From the IMG/VR virus record IMGVR_UViG_3300010883_018879, positions 1 through 47,905 of that record: a stretch of DNA of 47,905 bases; one strand, given 5' to 3'. The notes beneath the pieces were generated by a model. That model did no database searches, had not been told where the DNA came from, and worked only from the letters and a program-made list of their open reading frames with translations. How positions within the stretch are numbered: position 1 is the stretch's first letter; every line of letters begins with the position of its first letter. Made by a program: the position numbers and the translations under genes. The stretch comes from a virus. Positions 16,761 through 25,519 of this stretch are shown one piece after another.

Positions 16761-17634
16761 ATTTAATCATTCCCCTCTTATATCCCTTCTCTCGGAACCA
16801 CACAAAGACTTCGTTCAGAATCTGCCAACGTTTGATCGCAAATTGTTCGAAGTCCTTATCAATAATTTGTGGTATTGTGTCATGATAAAGAAACCGACAT
16901 CTCTTTAAAAGCTCATCTGTTAGTTCACAAGGCACTGATCTTGTAACGATATTCCAATAGCTTAATAAGAACTCATATGGTTCATTTATTTGGCGTATGC
17001 TATCAACAATGTTGAATTTATAGTAATCATTAATGTCTACATCTGCGTGCAAAGTATCAGATGAAATATGCTTGTAGTAACACATATTGAAATCTTGTAT
17101 TAACATACCTAGTGAGATAATGTGGTCAGCATACTGCCTTTCAACGGATCTCTTCTTCATCATTCTTATGTCATTGATTGAACGTAAGGAAGGAGTTATA
17201 GATTGCTCGTCGATATCTAAGAATGAAGTAATGTTATCAATGCTTCGACGGACAGACTTTAAAGTCAGATGAATACTCTTTGAAGCGTTAAGGCTATTGT
17301 CACAATAACACAATCGTTCAGGAGCCCACTCAATGATTTCAACTGCTTTAAATGGTCGGACTGGCGGCTTGTCTCTGTATCTAATCTGGCCCTGTAATAA
17401 TTTTAGATTAAACTTTTCAATGTAGTCGATCTTGTGGAATAGATCGCTGGGATAGATGATGATGTTTCCACCTTTAAGATACTTCTTTACTCGTTCGGAG
17501 ATCTTTGGTTTCTCGTCTAATACTAAGAAGTCTAAGTCGGAGATGCCGGGGTGAGACACTTCACCGGCTAGGTAAATATCTAAACCTGGGTTGTCCTTAC
17601 AGAACTCTTTGATTACATCTTCGTAATGTTGCAT
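16744..17634 (-). CDS. nucleotidyltransferase-fold protein I (MNT-like), tentative
   Basis: 296 residues. The strongest motif is YLAGEVSHPGISDLDFLVLD near residues 20-39, a loop-DxD pattern like that of the polymerase-beta nucleotidyltransferase superfamily, though the usual Gly-Ser is Gly-Glu. The rest is helical, with a positively charged middle. The start is the ATG at 17634; a frame from TTG at 17706 lies wholly in the preceding gene. It overlaps a second DxD nucleotidyltransferase-like gene by 22 bases, so the pair may form a complex. Possible roles are transfer of a nucleotide or a phospho-group (LicD-like) to sugar; not shown. Confidence 0.6.
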   Translation of the reverse strand: MQHYEDVIKEFCKDNPGLDIYLAGEVSHPGISDLDFLVLDEKPKISERVKKYLKGGNIIIYPSDLFHKIDYIEKFNLKLLQGQIRYRDKPPVRPFKAVEIIEWAPERLCYCDNSLNASKSIHLTLKSVRRSIDNITSFLDIDEQSITPSLRSINDIRMMKKRSVERQYADHIISLGMLIQDFNMCYYKHISSDTLHADVDINDYYKFNIVDSIRQINEPYEFLLSYWNIVTRSVPCELTDELLKRCRFLYHDTIPQIIDKDFEQFAIKRWQILNEVFVWFREKGYKRGMIKYGWFV

Positions 17635-18623
17635 TTCTCGACCATTTCTTTCGTCAGGGCTGCTGCTCTTTTGAAATAGCCTTTGCCCAATAACTGTTGT
17701 ACCCAATCAGGTATCTCGTTGATTAGCGATGCTTCTTTAGATTCAAACGAACTTCTAACATGACTTGCTATATCAATAATCTTATAGTTCTCAGGACTTA
17801 TGTGTTTTCTACACAACTCAAACGAATCTTTCTTTTCGCAATAGACATCATTTAAGTTCATGAACAAAGATGGTAACAACATAACAACTGAAAGAAAGTA
17901 CTTCATTTGGTACATGGTGTTGACGTTTTTGAAGTTCTCTTGAAGATATTCTTCCCAAGCTGGGTGATGATGTAATATGCCAGTCTTCTGGGCTGATATG
18001 AATGTCTCCTGAATAGACAGCAATCTCTTCCTTTCTAAATCACAACTCGGGACAGACCAGAAGTTGTATTCTCCAGATCTCAACAGGCTTTTTGTATCTT
18101 TCCAAAGTTCAATTGGTAAAAACACACTAGGATACATCTCAAGATCTTTATCTATTAGAACATGGGCTCCATGATGTTGATGTTTATCAAACCTCAATAT
18201 AGAATCATTAATGTTTTCAATCTCATACTTGGCAGATCGATAATCGTACTCCGTCTTAAGCGCTTGTTCGTCTAGAATCACCATCAAGTCCAAATCGCTC
18301 CAGTTCTCAACGTAATCCAACGTGGCTATGCTGCCATGAACAATCACATCTTTAATGTAATTTGTATCACATTCGACAAACTTTCTAATATTCAAAACCT
18401 CTTTAAGATAGTCAGACTGATAATCTTCTTTTCTGATTTCCGGAACTTTAACGACTTTGTCGTTGCCATAAGGTACTTGGTCATAAAACATACATTCGTA
18501 AACACTTCTAATGTATTCAATGACCTCAAAGTTCTCGATTGGGGCTGCGTTGTACACACAATGTGGAAGCAAACACTTGTTCAGCAAAGCGTTCGTTTTG
18601 ACATGCATTTGGTTAATTAACAT
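17613..18623 (-). CDS. nucleotidyltransferase-fold protein II (MNT-like)
   Basis: 336 residues. Residues 93-117 read VIVHGSIATLDYVENWSDLD with Gly97-Ser98 and Asp110-x-Asp112, the classic hGS-x11-DxD active site of minimal nucleotidyltransferases. An acidic residue for the third ligand is possible in VLIDKDLEM near 158-165. The C-terminal half is helical and carries a HHHPAWEEYLQENFKN segment. Substrate is unknown. It overlaps the neighbour on each side by 22 and 7 bases. Beside neuA and a deacetylase-like enzyme, a sugar or lipid acceptor is more likely than an RNA or an antibiotic. Confidence 0.68.
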   Translation of the reverse strand: MLINQMHVKTNALLNKCLLPHCVYNAAPIENFEVIEYIRSVYECMFYDQVPYGNDKVVKVPEIRKEDYQSDYLKEVLNIRKFVECDTNYIKDVIVHGSIATLDYVENWSDLDLMVILDEQALKTEYDYRSAKYEIENINDSILRFDKHQHHGAHVLIDKDLEMYPSVFLPIELWKDTKSLLRSGEYNFWSVPSCDLERKRLLSIQETFISAQKTGILHHHPAWEEYLQENFKNVNTMYQMKYFLSVVMLLPSLFMNLNDVYCEKKDSFELCRKHISPENYKIIDIASHVRSSFESKEASLINEIPDWVQQLLGKGYFKRAAALTKEMVEKCNITKM

Positions 18624-19651
18624 TTACTTACAAATTCAACTATACGTTTGGAGGCGCCGATGTGATTGCCAGGGAAGTTCTTACTCTTGTATTCATTCCA
18701 ATTCTTATCAGAATCCAGACTGTCTAAGATTCTCTTAAGCAACTCATAATCATCATACTCAGTATATCCTATTTTGTAAGAATGCACAAGGTCATGCATA
18801 TTACTGTTGTAGTATTTGTCAGAAATCAGCCGAACTGGTGTCTTGAACTTATCATTGTCGTGTAGTTGTCTATATAATTCAGGATATATAGAAATGCTAG
18901 GTACTTCCAGAAAAGCAAGCTCCATCAGCGCTGAGGAACAGAAATGGAACACTCCTCTTGCTTCGGAATATAGCTTGAGGTGGTCGAATGGTTTTGTGTC
19001 AGATACAACCTCGTCAAAAGATCCCAAACTAATCAACCTAGAACCATACTTTTGTCTGGTCTTCAGAATCAACTTGAGGTCCATTTTCCTTGTATACTCT
19101 CGTAAGTTATGTAAGAACATCAACAGTGTAGCGCCGACATTTGGATACTTCTGGAAATATGAATTGTGCGGAGCCATGAAGACAACATAGTCTCCTTTCT
19201 CGCTCGACTTGAATTCGTTAATTAGTTCAAACCACGGGCTGCCAAAGAACTTGATATTCTTATACTCAGTTAAGTCCGTTAGCGCTTCTTTAGACCACTC
19301 TGAGTTCGTCAGCAAGGTCGTGTGGCTGGCAAAACCCTTTTTATGGTTGTACAACTCGTTCCAACAATATTCCAGCGCTAGCGTGTCAACAGAGTCCTTC
19401 TGGTACATGTCTTTCCAGATGTCATTAAACATGTTGATGCCAAATGTTTTGTCGTACTGCTTCTTCTCTTTCAAAAACTGTTCGATTAAAGCCTTCCTGT
19501 GCCTATATGATTTCCACTCTGAGTTAGGCATACTATCAGATTCATAAACAGCGTGCGTTACACACTCGTGTCCTAGATCAACAAATGTTCGTGATAAGTG
19601 AGCTACCACTTGATACGTTTGTGGCTTATCTATCAGAAATGCAACTTTCAT
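18617..19651 (-). CDS. GT-B-like transferase, possibly CDP-glycerol transferase-like
   Basis: 344 residues with a Rossmann-type start (MKVAFLIDKPQTYQVVAHLSR) and a late segment LYSEARGVFHFCSSALMELAFLEVPSISIYP that matches the donor-binding region of GT-B transferases, with a Ser-Ser-Ala-Leu-Met-Glu-Leu site as in CDP-glycerol or capsule polysaccharide transferases. No membrane span. It is coupled by ATGA to the GT-A gene upstream and overlaps the nucleotidyltransferase-fold gene by 7 bases. Donor and acceptor cannot be told from the sequence. Confidence 0.62.
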   Translation of the reverse strand: MKVAFLIDKPQTYQVVAHLSRTFVDLGHECVTHAVYESDSMPNSEWKSYRHRKALIEQFLKEKKQYDKTFGINMFNDIWKDMYQKDSVDTLALEYCWNELYNHKKGFASHTTLLTNSEWSKEALTDLTEYKNIKFFGSPWFELINEFKSSEKGDYVVFMAPHNSYFQKYPNVGATLLMFLHNLREYTRKMDLKLILKTRQKYGSRLISLGSFDEVVSDTKPFDHLKLYSEARGVFHFCSSALMELAFLEVPSISIYPELYRQLHDNDKFKTPVRLISDKYYNSNMHDLVHSYKIGYTEYDDYELLKRILDSLDSDKNWNEYKSKNFPGNHIGASKRIVEFVSKC

Positions 19652-20571
19652 TTGACTCCTTTGAGCAATATGATCTCGTCTGTACTAACTGGTCTATCCA
19701 AATCTGAGAAATGATGTTCCATTTCTCCCTCTTCAAAGTACGATACTACGGTTGGGATTTCATCAAAACGATCGTAATTTCTCATTATCTTATTAAGTCG
19801 TCCTCTCCAGCTATTAGGAAAATCAATGACATATGGATATTTAAGAAAGATCTTCTTTAGTCCCATGTTTTTAGATCTCTCGTTGTAGTCTTCGCAATGG
19901 TTGATACTGTGTTCCCTCTTCTTCCAGAGTGCAATTTTGTCCTTGTCAGTTTCATTTTCAATCTGAAAATATGGTCCCATCTTCTTAGACATCTTCTTAG
20001 ACATCATATGATAATCATCATAGTGTTTGTGTTGGCAAACATAATAATCAACAGAATGATCATTTGTTGTTCGTACCAATTCTGTTTCGTTGCTTGCTTT
20101 GTTGATCTTGTCTAACGACAATCCTCGATAGATAACTGATGATACCTTTTCAGTTCCCTCTGCGGACAAGACATCAATCATTTCAGTCACCCAATCTACC
20201 TTTCTTATGAACTGGTGGTCGTCTGAGATATCAATAAGGTAATCTCCCTTCGCTAGCTTTCTAACTTCGTTTCTATATTTGCCAAGTATGGCGTGGGTTT
20301 TTTTAACAATTGAATTACTGTATTTGGGACACAAACCCAATTCATCAAGTTCATCAAAGTACTTCCTCTCGTCTCCTAGAAGGATTGTTACTTTATCACT
20401 ATAGTCCAACTCTCTAAGAAACTCTCTAGTGTCATCTGTCGATCCATAATCAGCAATGATCCATTCATAATTGTCATAAACGTTACACTCTTTGAAACTT
20501 ATGAGTAAATTCTTAAGGAAAAACATATTGTTATATGTATTCGCATGGTATGTTACTAATGGATTTTTCAT
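19648..20571 (-). CDS. GT-A glycosyltransferase (GT2-like), paralog of the next gene
   Basis: 307 residues with the GT-A core: VTYHANTYNN at the start, EWIIADYGSTDDT (Asp41), a DLID-type strand DYLIDISDDHQF with DISDDH at 114-119 as metal site, and a DYHMMSKKMSKKMG acceptor-side segment. These motifs match in order those of the 253-residue gene just upstream, so the two are paralogs. A 24-bp tandem repeat codes for the SKKMSKKM. The product adds a sugar to an unknown acceptor. It starts 4 bases after its paralog and is coupled by ATGA to the GT-B gene. Confidence 0.8.
   Translation of the reverse strand: MKNPLVTYHANTYNNMFFLKNLLISFKECNVYDNYEWIIADYGSTDDTREFLRELDYSDKVTILLGDERKYFDELDELGLCPKYSNSIVKKTHAILGKYRNEVRKLAKGDYLIDISDDHQFIRKVDWVTEMIDVLSAEGTEKVSSVIYRGLSLDKINKASNETELVRTTNDHSVDYYVCQHKHYDDYHMMSKKMSKKMGPYFQIENETDKDKIALWKKREHSINHCEDYNERSKNMGLKKIFLKYPYVIDFPNSWRGRLNKIMRNYDRFDEIPTVVSYFEEGEMEHHFSDLDRPVSTDEIILLKGVK
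19978..20001. repeat. 12-bp tandem repeat inside a glycosyltransferase gene
   Basis: The unit catcttcttaga is present twice without spacer (19978-19989 and 19990-20001), plus a partial third catc. It codes for the MSKK-MSKK doublet. The paralogous gene has only one copy of the matching segment, so this is a recent in-frame duplication. Confidence 0.85.
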
Positions 20572-20575
20572 CTTC

Positions 20576-21337
20576 TTATTTCTGAATCAAATTGTGGTGT
20601 AGAGAGAGCGCTATCATCTGTTCATTCGTTATTGGAATTTTCTGATTCTCAAAATACTCCACTAGCTTGTCACTTTCGATTGTATTTACAAAACTATATC
20701 CATCATCATTGACGAATGCTACTGGGATCTTCATTATGTTCCTATGATAGCCAGCTTTTAAGGCTCTGTCCATATATTCGTCTTCTGCCTCCCGGCCCAA
20801 CTGATATTCATATTCTCCGAGTTCTTTGTACACTTCTCTTCGCATAATATGATAATCAGCATAGCCTTTGTGGCATGACCTTAATAGTCCATTGGGAAGT
20901 CTTATCATCTTATTATTTGCTTTCGCGTATCGGTACTCTGGCTGAGCAAAATGAATAATGCATCCTGCTGTATTATCATATTCAAGTAACTCTATGTTTT
21001 CAGATATCCAGTCAGATTTAACGACAAACATGTGGTCATCTGGACAATCAACAAAGTAGTTTCCCTTGGCTATTCTTCTTGCTTGGATCTTTGCGAACCT
21101 TAAACAAGAAGGATAATCATTCTTGTCATTCAAGATATACCTGTATTCGGCGCATGGTACTTCCAAATTCTTAATATAAGAAAGCACTTCCTCGTTGTCA
21201 GAACCGTTGTCCACTATGATCAATTCCAACTTAGACATGTCGTATTCACATGACGAAAAGAAAGATTCAATGCACCCTCTCAACCTCTGGGGTCTGTTGT
21301 ATGATGTGATATGCATTGTTACTTCGATATCAGACAC
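20576..21337 (-). CDS. GT-A glycosyltransferase (GT2), GTG start
   Basis: 253 residues: VTMHITSYNRPQRL start, LIIVDNGSDNEE (Asp43), GNYFVDCPDDHMFV with the metal site at 97-102, and DYHIMRREVYKELG. Its motifs match those of the 307-residue gene downstream. The start is GTG at 21337, supported by GAGGG 6 bases before it; an internal ATG at 21316 would cut away the first strand. It overlaps the methyltransferase gene by 8 bases. Confidence 0.82.
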   Translation of the reverse strand: MSDIEVTMHITSYNRPQRLRGCIESFFSSCEYDMSKLELIIVDNGSDNEEVLSYIKNLEVPCAEYRYILNDKNDYPSCLRFAKIQARRIAKGNYFVDCPDDHMFVVKSDWISENIELLEYDNTAGCIIHFAQPEYRYAKANNKMIRLPNGLLRSCHKGYADYHIMRREVYKELGEYEYQLGREAEDEYMDRALKAGYHRNIMKIPVAFVNDDGYSFVNTIESDKLVEYFENQKIPITNEQMIALSLHHNLIQK

Positions 21338-22013
21338 TAAGAACCCTCACCACAGAACATCGCTCAGCGCTTTCCACAAACTCTACATTATCCAACTTAC
21401 ATAGATTCTCCACGACCAAGTGAGGCCCACCGTCTCTAAGAACATATTGTGGATCTGGTTGAATGTTTTTTGATGCGTTATGGAAAATCAAATAGCTTCC
21501 AACTTTAGAAGACGAAATACATGCCTTCGCGTCTAGCATTGTTTGTTCATAGGTATGATTGCCGTCGATAAAGAAAACGTCGCACTTCTCCTGTAAACCT
21601 TCAACGGCTACATCTGAATGCCCCTTAACCAATGTAAATTTATGACACAGGCGCTGGTGTAGAGCCTCTTCTAGTTCTACCTTCACGGCAACATTCAGCA
21701 TATTCCATTTATTATACAAATCATGCGTTTGTGAGGTTTGTTCCTCTGCCTTTAGATTTTCAAACAAGTCGACGCCATACATGTGAAAGTCTTCTTTAGA
21801 TTCTTGTAAGCTTTTGTATACTTTCAAAAAATTGCCGCCGAAGTAAACACCAATCTCACAATATCTAGGACTATTAAACTCACTCAACTTCTCGGTAATA
21901 CAATTTGTCTCGACGGTGGTTAAATCACTCCACTGCCCGTACAGCTTACTGCGTAATTCTTCTTCGCTATTTGCATTAAACATACTAATAGATAATTCCC
22001 TGTTAAATGACAT
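21330..22013 (-). CDS. class I methyltransferase (Methyltransf_24 type)
   Basis: 227 residues: RYCEIGVYFGG (53-60) as SAM loop, YGVDLF with Asp82 as ribose ligand, and FFIDGNHTYEQTMLDA (147-162), the IDG-x-H-x-Y motif of the Methyltransf_24/macrocin-O-methyltransferase group that O-methylates sugars. The gene pairs by TAATG with the GT-A-like gene upstream. The same family occurs again at 31881-32645. Confidence 0.83.
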   Translation of the reverse strand: MSFNRELSISMFNANSEEELRSKLYGQWSDLTTVETNCITEKLSEFNSPRYCEIGVYFGGNFLKVYKSLQESKEDFHMYGVDLFENLKAEEQTSQTHDLYNKWNMLNVAVKVELEEALHQRLCHKFTLVKGHSDVAVEGLQEKCDVFFIDGNHTYEQTMLDAKACISSSKVGSYLIFHNASKNIQPDPQYVLRDGGPHLVVENLCKLDNVEFVESAERCSVVRVLSV

Positions 22014-22798
22014 TATAATTCCTCCACAATGTAATCAGTATCGATGTTTTCTTCCTTGAATATCCGATGAAGCTCTTTTAGATCATCGCAATGCAATAGC
22101 TTTCGTCCTCTGTCGAAATTCACTGGTGGTAAAGTTCTATGAGCAATCCCATCATCATACCTTGAGTCTCTCTTTTCACTTGGTAGTACTTCGCACTCAC
22201 TCATGTCCGAGTAGATGTAAATCTTTTCTTGAGAAGTGACGCGTTGTACAAGATTTGACAACATACCTTCAGAACATACTCCAGCTTCAGCAAGTTGGCG
22301 AACATAATCATAATATGTTTCTTCTTCATTCCGTGCGAATACTTCCTCAGCCTTATCAGAACGAATAATGAAAAAGTGATCATCCAAATCTCCATCAGGG
22401 ACCTTTTGACATCTGTGTGTCTGCCACAACCCTCGGGCTGCAAAGCAACAACCGCTCAGAACCATATGTCTAACAATGGACTCAATTTTACTCTGGTCTA
22501 AGGCAAATGCATCAGCGTGCCAATGAATAACGTAATCGCAAAAAGGGGCTGCTCCAAGTACTGAAGTGCGAATACAATCGTTTTGTCTGGTTCGCAAAGC
22601 TGGCTTCGTGTCGAATGGGAGATCTCTTCCGCTACTTAGAGAATCAATGTCAAGCAATCTTAACTTTTCAAACGTATTCGGATCATTACAACAGACTGAA
22701 ACATGTGGCTTCGGCGACCAAAGATCCTTAAGAATTCGTAAATTGGTGGCCACGAAATGGCCCTTGTTATAAACCGAAATGGCTACACCGATTCTCAT
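22013..22798 (-). CDS. GT-A-like glycosyltransferase
   Basis: 261 residues with MRIGVAISVYNKGHFVATNL as the GT2-type first strand and CDYVIHWHADAFAL (residues 87-100) as a probable DxD variant. The middle part lists CCFAARGLWQTH and a DDHFFIIR strand. It is shorter on motifs than the neighbouring GT2 genes, so the fold is likely but the catalytic site is less certain. It is coupled by ATGA to the bifunctional nucleotidyltransferase gene and by TAATG to the methyltransferase. Confidence 0.65.
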   Translation of the reverse strand: MRIGVAISVYNKGHFVATNLRILKDLWSPKPHVSVCCNDPNTFEKLRLLDIDSLSSGRDLPFDTKPALRTRQNDCIRTSVLGAAPFCDYVIHWHADAFALDQSKIESIVRHMVLSGCCFAARGLWQTHRCQKVPDGDLDDHFFIIRSDKAEEVFARNEEETYYDYVRQLAEAGVCSEGMLSNLVQRVTSQEKIYIYSDMSECEVLPSEKRDSRYDDGIAHRTLPPVNFDRGRKLLHCDDLKELHRIFKEENIDTDYIVEEL

Positions 22799-23856
22799 TC
22801 CAAAACTCCTGATAATTTGCTGTTCAATTCGCTATAGTTGTCCCTCTCAATATTAATAGCTTCACATGACGGATATGTATTTGATGCAGCGTAATCATTG
22901 ATAATCGTGCGTTTACAGTGCATTAGGTCATATATGATTCGATGATATCCTACTCCAAGCTCTTTAAGCTGATGCTCGCTGATATGAGAAAACTGAGAAC
23001 TTCTAGATGTGGTCAGGATAATTTGTGTCCGTCCTGAATTATATAGTTTATTGATGGCGTCGATATTGTTCTGGATTGGGCCTGTTGTTCCCCAGAATGG
23101 AGAGAAGAAGCGGCCAGAGTTCTCGACCAGAAGACCATCGATATCAACAAAGAATGTTCCAAATGCTGATTTGTACTCGTCCCAATCTTTTTTTGTTCCC
23201 CAATCAAAATACTCTTCGACGGGTGATGTAGTAAATGCGATATCATTTAATATCATTTGGAATACAACGTGAGAGAGATAAAGATCGTCGTGGTGCTTAA
23301 TCTCCTCAAAATTCTTCTGGAACTCACTCGGAGAAGCAAACGAATAACCTCCACAACAAAACTCAGATGATATGATTTGCTTCTCTAATATGTTTGTTAT
23401 CAAACCTTTCTCATTCTTCTCGACATAGCTTTTGTTGCTAGCATTAACATTGTTCATGCGCATCAGATCGTAAGTCATGATTGAGTTTGGTATAATATCT
23501 TTAGATTCAAAGTAGTTGTCTGTATCTTTGATAAGAAACGATACTTGTCGACCAGTGATAGAAAGACATTTACTGACAGTTTCTGGTTGATTTTTAGTAG
23601 GTTCTTCCAGTATTACCAGCCTCAGTTTACCACGGATTCCCAGAATTCCAAATGCATCTTTTATACCTGATTCACAACCATATGTTTCTAGGTGTTCTTT
23701 TAGAACAACCATGTGAATTTCTTCAAAGTCGTCGTAAGGAAGTCCTTTGATCGACTCAGCCACCATTAGATTGCCTTGTGGGTGAGTCAATAACCATTTT
23801 GGACGTGAATCTGGGAATCTAGTTGACTGGCCTGCTGCAGTGATGATTAAGTCCAT
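22795..23856 (-). CDS. bifunctional sugar nucleotidyltransferase + HAD-like domain
   Basis: 353 residues with two parts. Residues 1-225 form an NTP-transferase domain: LIITAAGQSTRFPDSRPKWL at the nucleotide loop and LIKDTDNYFES (Asp111, Asp113) for the metal. Residues about 232-353 form a HAD-like domain: FFVDIDGLLVENSG (Asp238, Asp240) with LTTSR near 281-285. The first half would couple a sugar-phosphate to a nucleotide, the second would act as a phosphatase or capsule-type hydrolase. This order (NTP-transferase then HAD) is the reverse of the gene at 29643. It overlaps the APH-like gene by 10 bases. Confidence 0.8.
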   Translation of the reverse strand: MDLIITAAGQSTRFPDSRPKWLLTHPQGNLMVAESIKGLPYDDFEEIHMVVLKEHLETYGCESGIKDAFGILGIRGKLRLVILEEPTKNQPETVSKCLSITGRQVSFLIKDTDNYFESKDIIPNSIMTYDLMRMNNVNASNKSYVEKNEKGLITNILEKQIISSEFCCGGYSFASPSEFQKNFEEIKHHDDLYLSHVVFQMILNDIAFTTSPVEEYFDWGTKKDWDEYKSAFGTFFVDIDGLLVENSGRFFSPFWGTTGPIQNNIDAINKLYNSGRTQIILTTSRSSQFSHISEHQLKELGVGYHRIIYDLMHCKRTIINDYAASNTYPSCEAINIERDNYSELNSKLSGVLE

Positions 23857-24689
23857 TCTTTCACCATATCATTTAGTTCCCTAGCGACGAAGTCTCTCTT
23901 TGTTCCTGTCGCATATGGCAATATTCTTAGAAAATTCATAATTTGGAATGGTCGATAATACAATTGATACCACCTGAAACCTGACATGAAATTCTCCACT
24001 TGTTTATCAATATACGACATAACAATCTTGTATCTAGTAGAATCATACATAGAGTTATAAAATAACATCGACCACAAGTACTTCGTGTCTTGCCTCAATT
24101 TTACTACATCTTGCAAAGGAGTTTCATAAAATGTGTCTAAGAAGTCAATCAAACAAATCTTCTTCTCTAACCTGTCAACAAGCATATTTGTTAGTGAGAG
24201 ATCTCCATGGCATATGCCATGTGGTATGTTGTCCACTGGCAAAGCATTAAAGTATCTCTCGATCCTTCCAGCGTTAAGTGTGGTCAATTCTGCCTTTATG
24301 GTGTGAAACTTGTTTAAGAACATATCCTTACGGAAGTCTTCCACTTGAGAACTATCAATTTCAAACTGGATCAATTTGAAAATTCTACTACAGAAATCAT
24401 CAATAGAATCTACACCACAAGAACTGAAATGAGTTACCATGTCCTTACCATAGAAGAATCTCATATCAAAATGATCTTTCTCTACCGCTAGAACCTTTGG
24501 TATGTCAAACTCCTCTTCATGTATGATGCTTCGAAAGCGTTCTTGTTTAGCAGCTTGAAGTCCAAGCCTCTCATTGTATGAATCCTCCGATGAATGCTTT
24601 CTGACTGTGGTTTCTCCATCTTTCCGGGAAACCTCAATCTTGCAACCTGAATGGCCATTGAAACAAAAAGATTCCAAAACAATTACCAA
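23847..24689 (-). CDS. APH/choline-kinase-like phosphotransferase, TTG start
   Basis: 280 residues of the aminoglycoside phosphotransferase/choline kinase fold: GICHGDLSLTNMLVD (catalytic His161-x-Asp163 and Asn168), then CLIDFLDTF with Asp182 as the metal ligand. Lys31 is a candidate for the ATP-binding lysine. It may phosphorylate a sugar, choline or ethanolamine. No ATG exists before residue 75, so TTG at 24689 is used; it overlaps the end of the upstream glycosyltransferase by 7 bases. A similar domain is fused to a nucleotidyltransferase at 25859-27442. Confidence 0.75.
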   Translation of the reverse strand: MVIVLESFCFNGHSGCKIEVSRKDGETTVRKHSSEDSYNERLGLQAAKQERFRSIIHEEEFDIPKVLAVEKDHFDMRFFYGKDMVTHFSSCGVDSIDDFCSRIFKLIQFEIDSSQVEDFRKDMFLNKFHTIKAELTTLNAGRIERYFNALPVDNIPHGICHGDLSLTNMLVDRLEKKICLIDFLDTFYETPLQDVVKLRQDTKYLWSMLFYNSMYDSTRYKIVMSYIDKQVENFMSGFRWYQLYYRPFQIMNFLRILPYATGTKRDFVARELNDMVKEWT

Positions 24690-25519
24690 CGAGTAAGATA
24701 CTTCAAGCCTGGATTGTCTTCAAAGAAAGTTTCGTAATGTGCTTGGACCAAATCTCGCATTCGGTATTTGTTCTCAAATCCATATTTTCTTTGTAGCCAT
24801 TCTAAACCCTCGTTGAACATCAAGTCTTTGTGTAAAGAGAATGGTTCAGTTTTCATCCTCTTATAGTTCTTTTCGGTCAAATCATAGATCTCGTGATGCT
24901 TAACCTTGTTGGTGATCCCAAAGAACCAATTGTTCTGATACGCTTTGAGGATCAGTTCAGTGTCTGCGTCATACCCTCTAAAGTTAGTCCCGTCATAGAA
25001 ATATCCCATATATGTGTTATCAGCGTTCTCTTTGACGACTTCATCCAGATATTCTCTTCGGAACATCCAAAAAACATGTGGCATTAACCAATGAGAAATG
25101 ATTCCTTTTCCATTCAAGCTAAAGTTCGGTTGACTGTCTACATCGTGGAAAGGAGAGATAGGAGCTAAAATGCCCATTCTCTCATTCTTATCCATTAAAT
25201 TGACCATGACTTCTATAGTTGGCTCGTCATACAGCACCGTATCTCCCATAGCCAACACGATATAGTCATATTCTCGTTGAAGCTTTTTAAGTTCTAATAA
25301 TCCGAAGTTAAGGCCCCTGGGGAAATGCATGCCAGCTTTTCTTGCTTCCGCCCAGTCGGCATGGAACGTTGGGTAATTTGTTAGCTTGTCGTCGTCCGAT
25401 CCGCTTTCAATTACATAAAAATCAGACACATGTCCGTTCCATTTTTCAAAATGCTTAGCAAATTGATTCGTAATGTCTGGTAAGTTTCTCTGCAGAAACA
25501 GTGTAGCGACTCTTTTCAT
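24683..25519 (-). CDS. GT-A-like glycosyltransferase
   Basis: 278 residues: YVIESGSDDDKL (38-45) as nucleotide loop, DYIVLAMGDTVLYD (85-98) as the metal-site strand with GDT in place of DxD, and a WMFRREYLDEVV segment as in GT2 proteins. No membrane span. It is joined by ATGA to the HAD gene downstream. The sugar cannot be predicted. Confidence 0.72.
   Translation of the reverse strand: MKRVATLFLQRNLPDITNQFAKHFEKWNGHVSDFYVIESGSDDDKLTNYPTFHADWAEARKAGMHFPRGLNFGLLELKKLQREYDYIVLAMGDTVLYDEPTIEVMVNLMDKNERMGILAPISPFHDVDSQPNFSLNGKGIISHWLMPHVFWMFRREYLDEVVKENADNTYMGYFYDGTNFRGYDADTELILKAYQNNWFFGITNKVKHHEIYDLTEKNYKRMKTEPFSLHKDLMFNEGLEWLQRKYGFENKYRMRDLVQAHYETFFEDNPGLKYLTRW

Noticed and set aside
16744-18623. 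MNT/HEPN toxin-antitoxin pair
   Set aside because: Both proteins are about 300 residues with large helical parts, no HEPN RxxxxH motif was seen, and the place inside a glycan operon argues against it.
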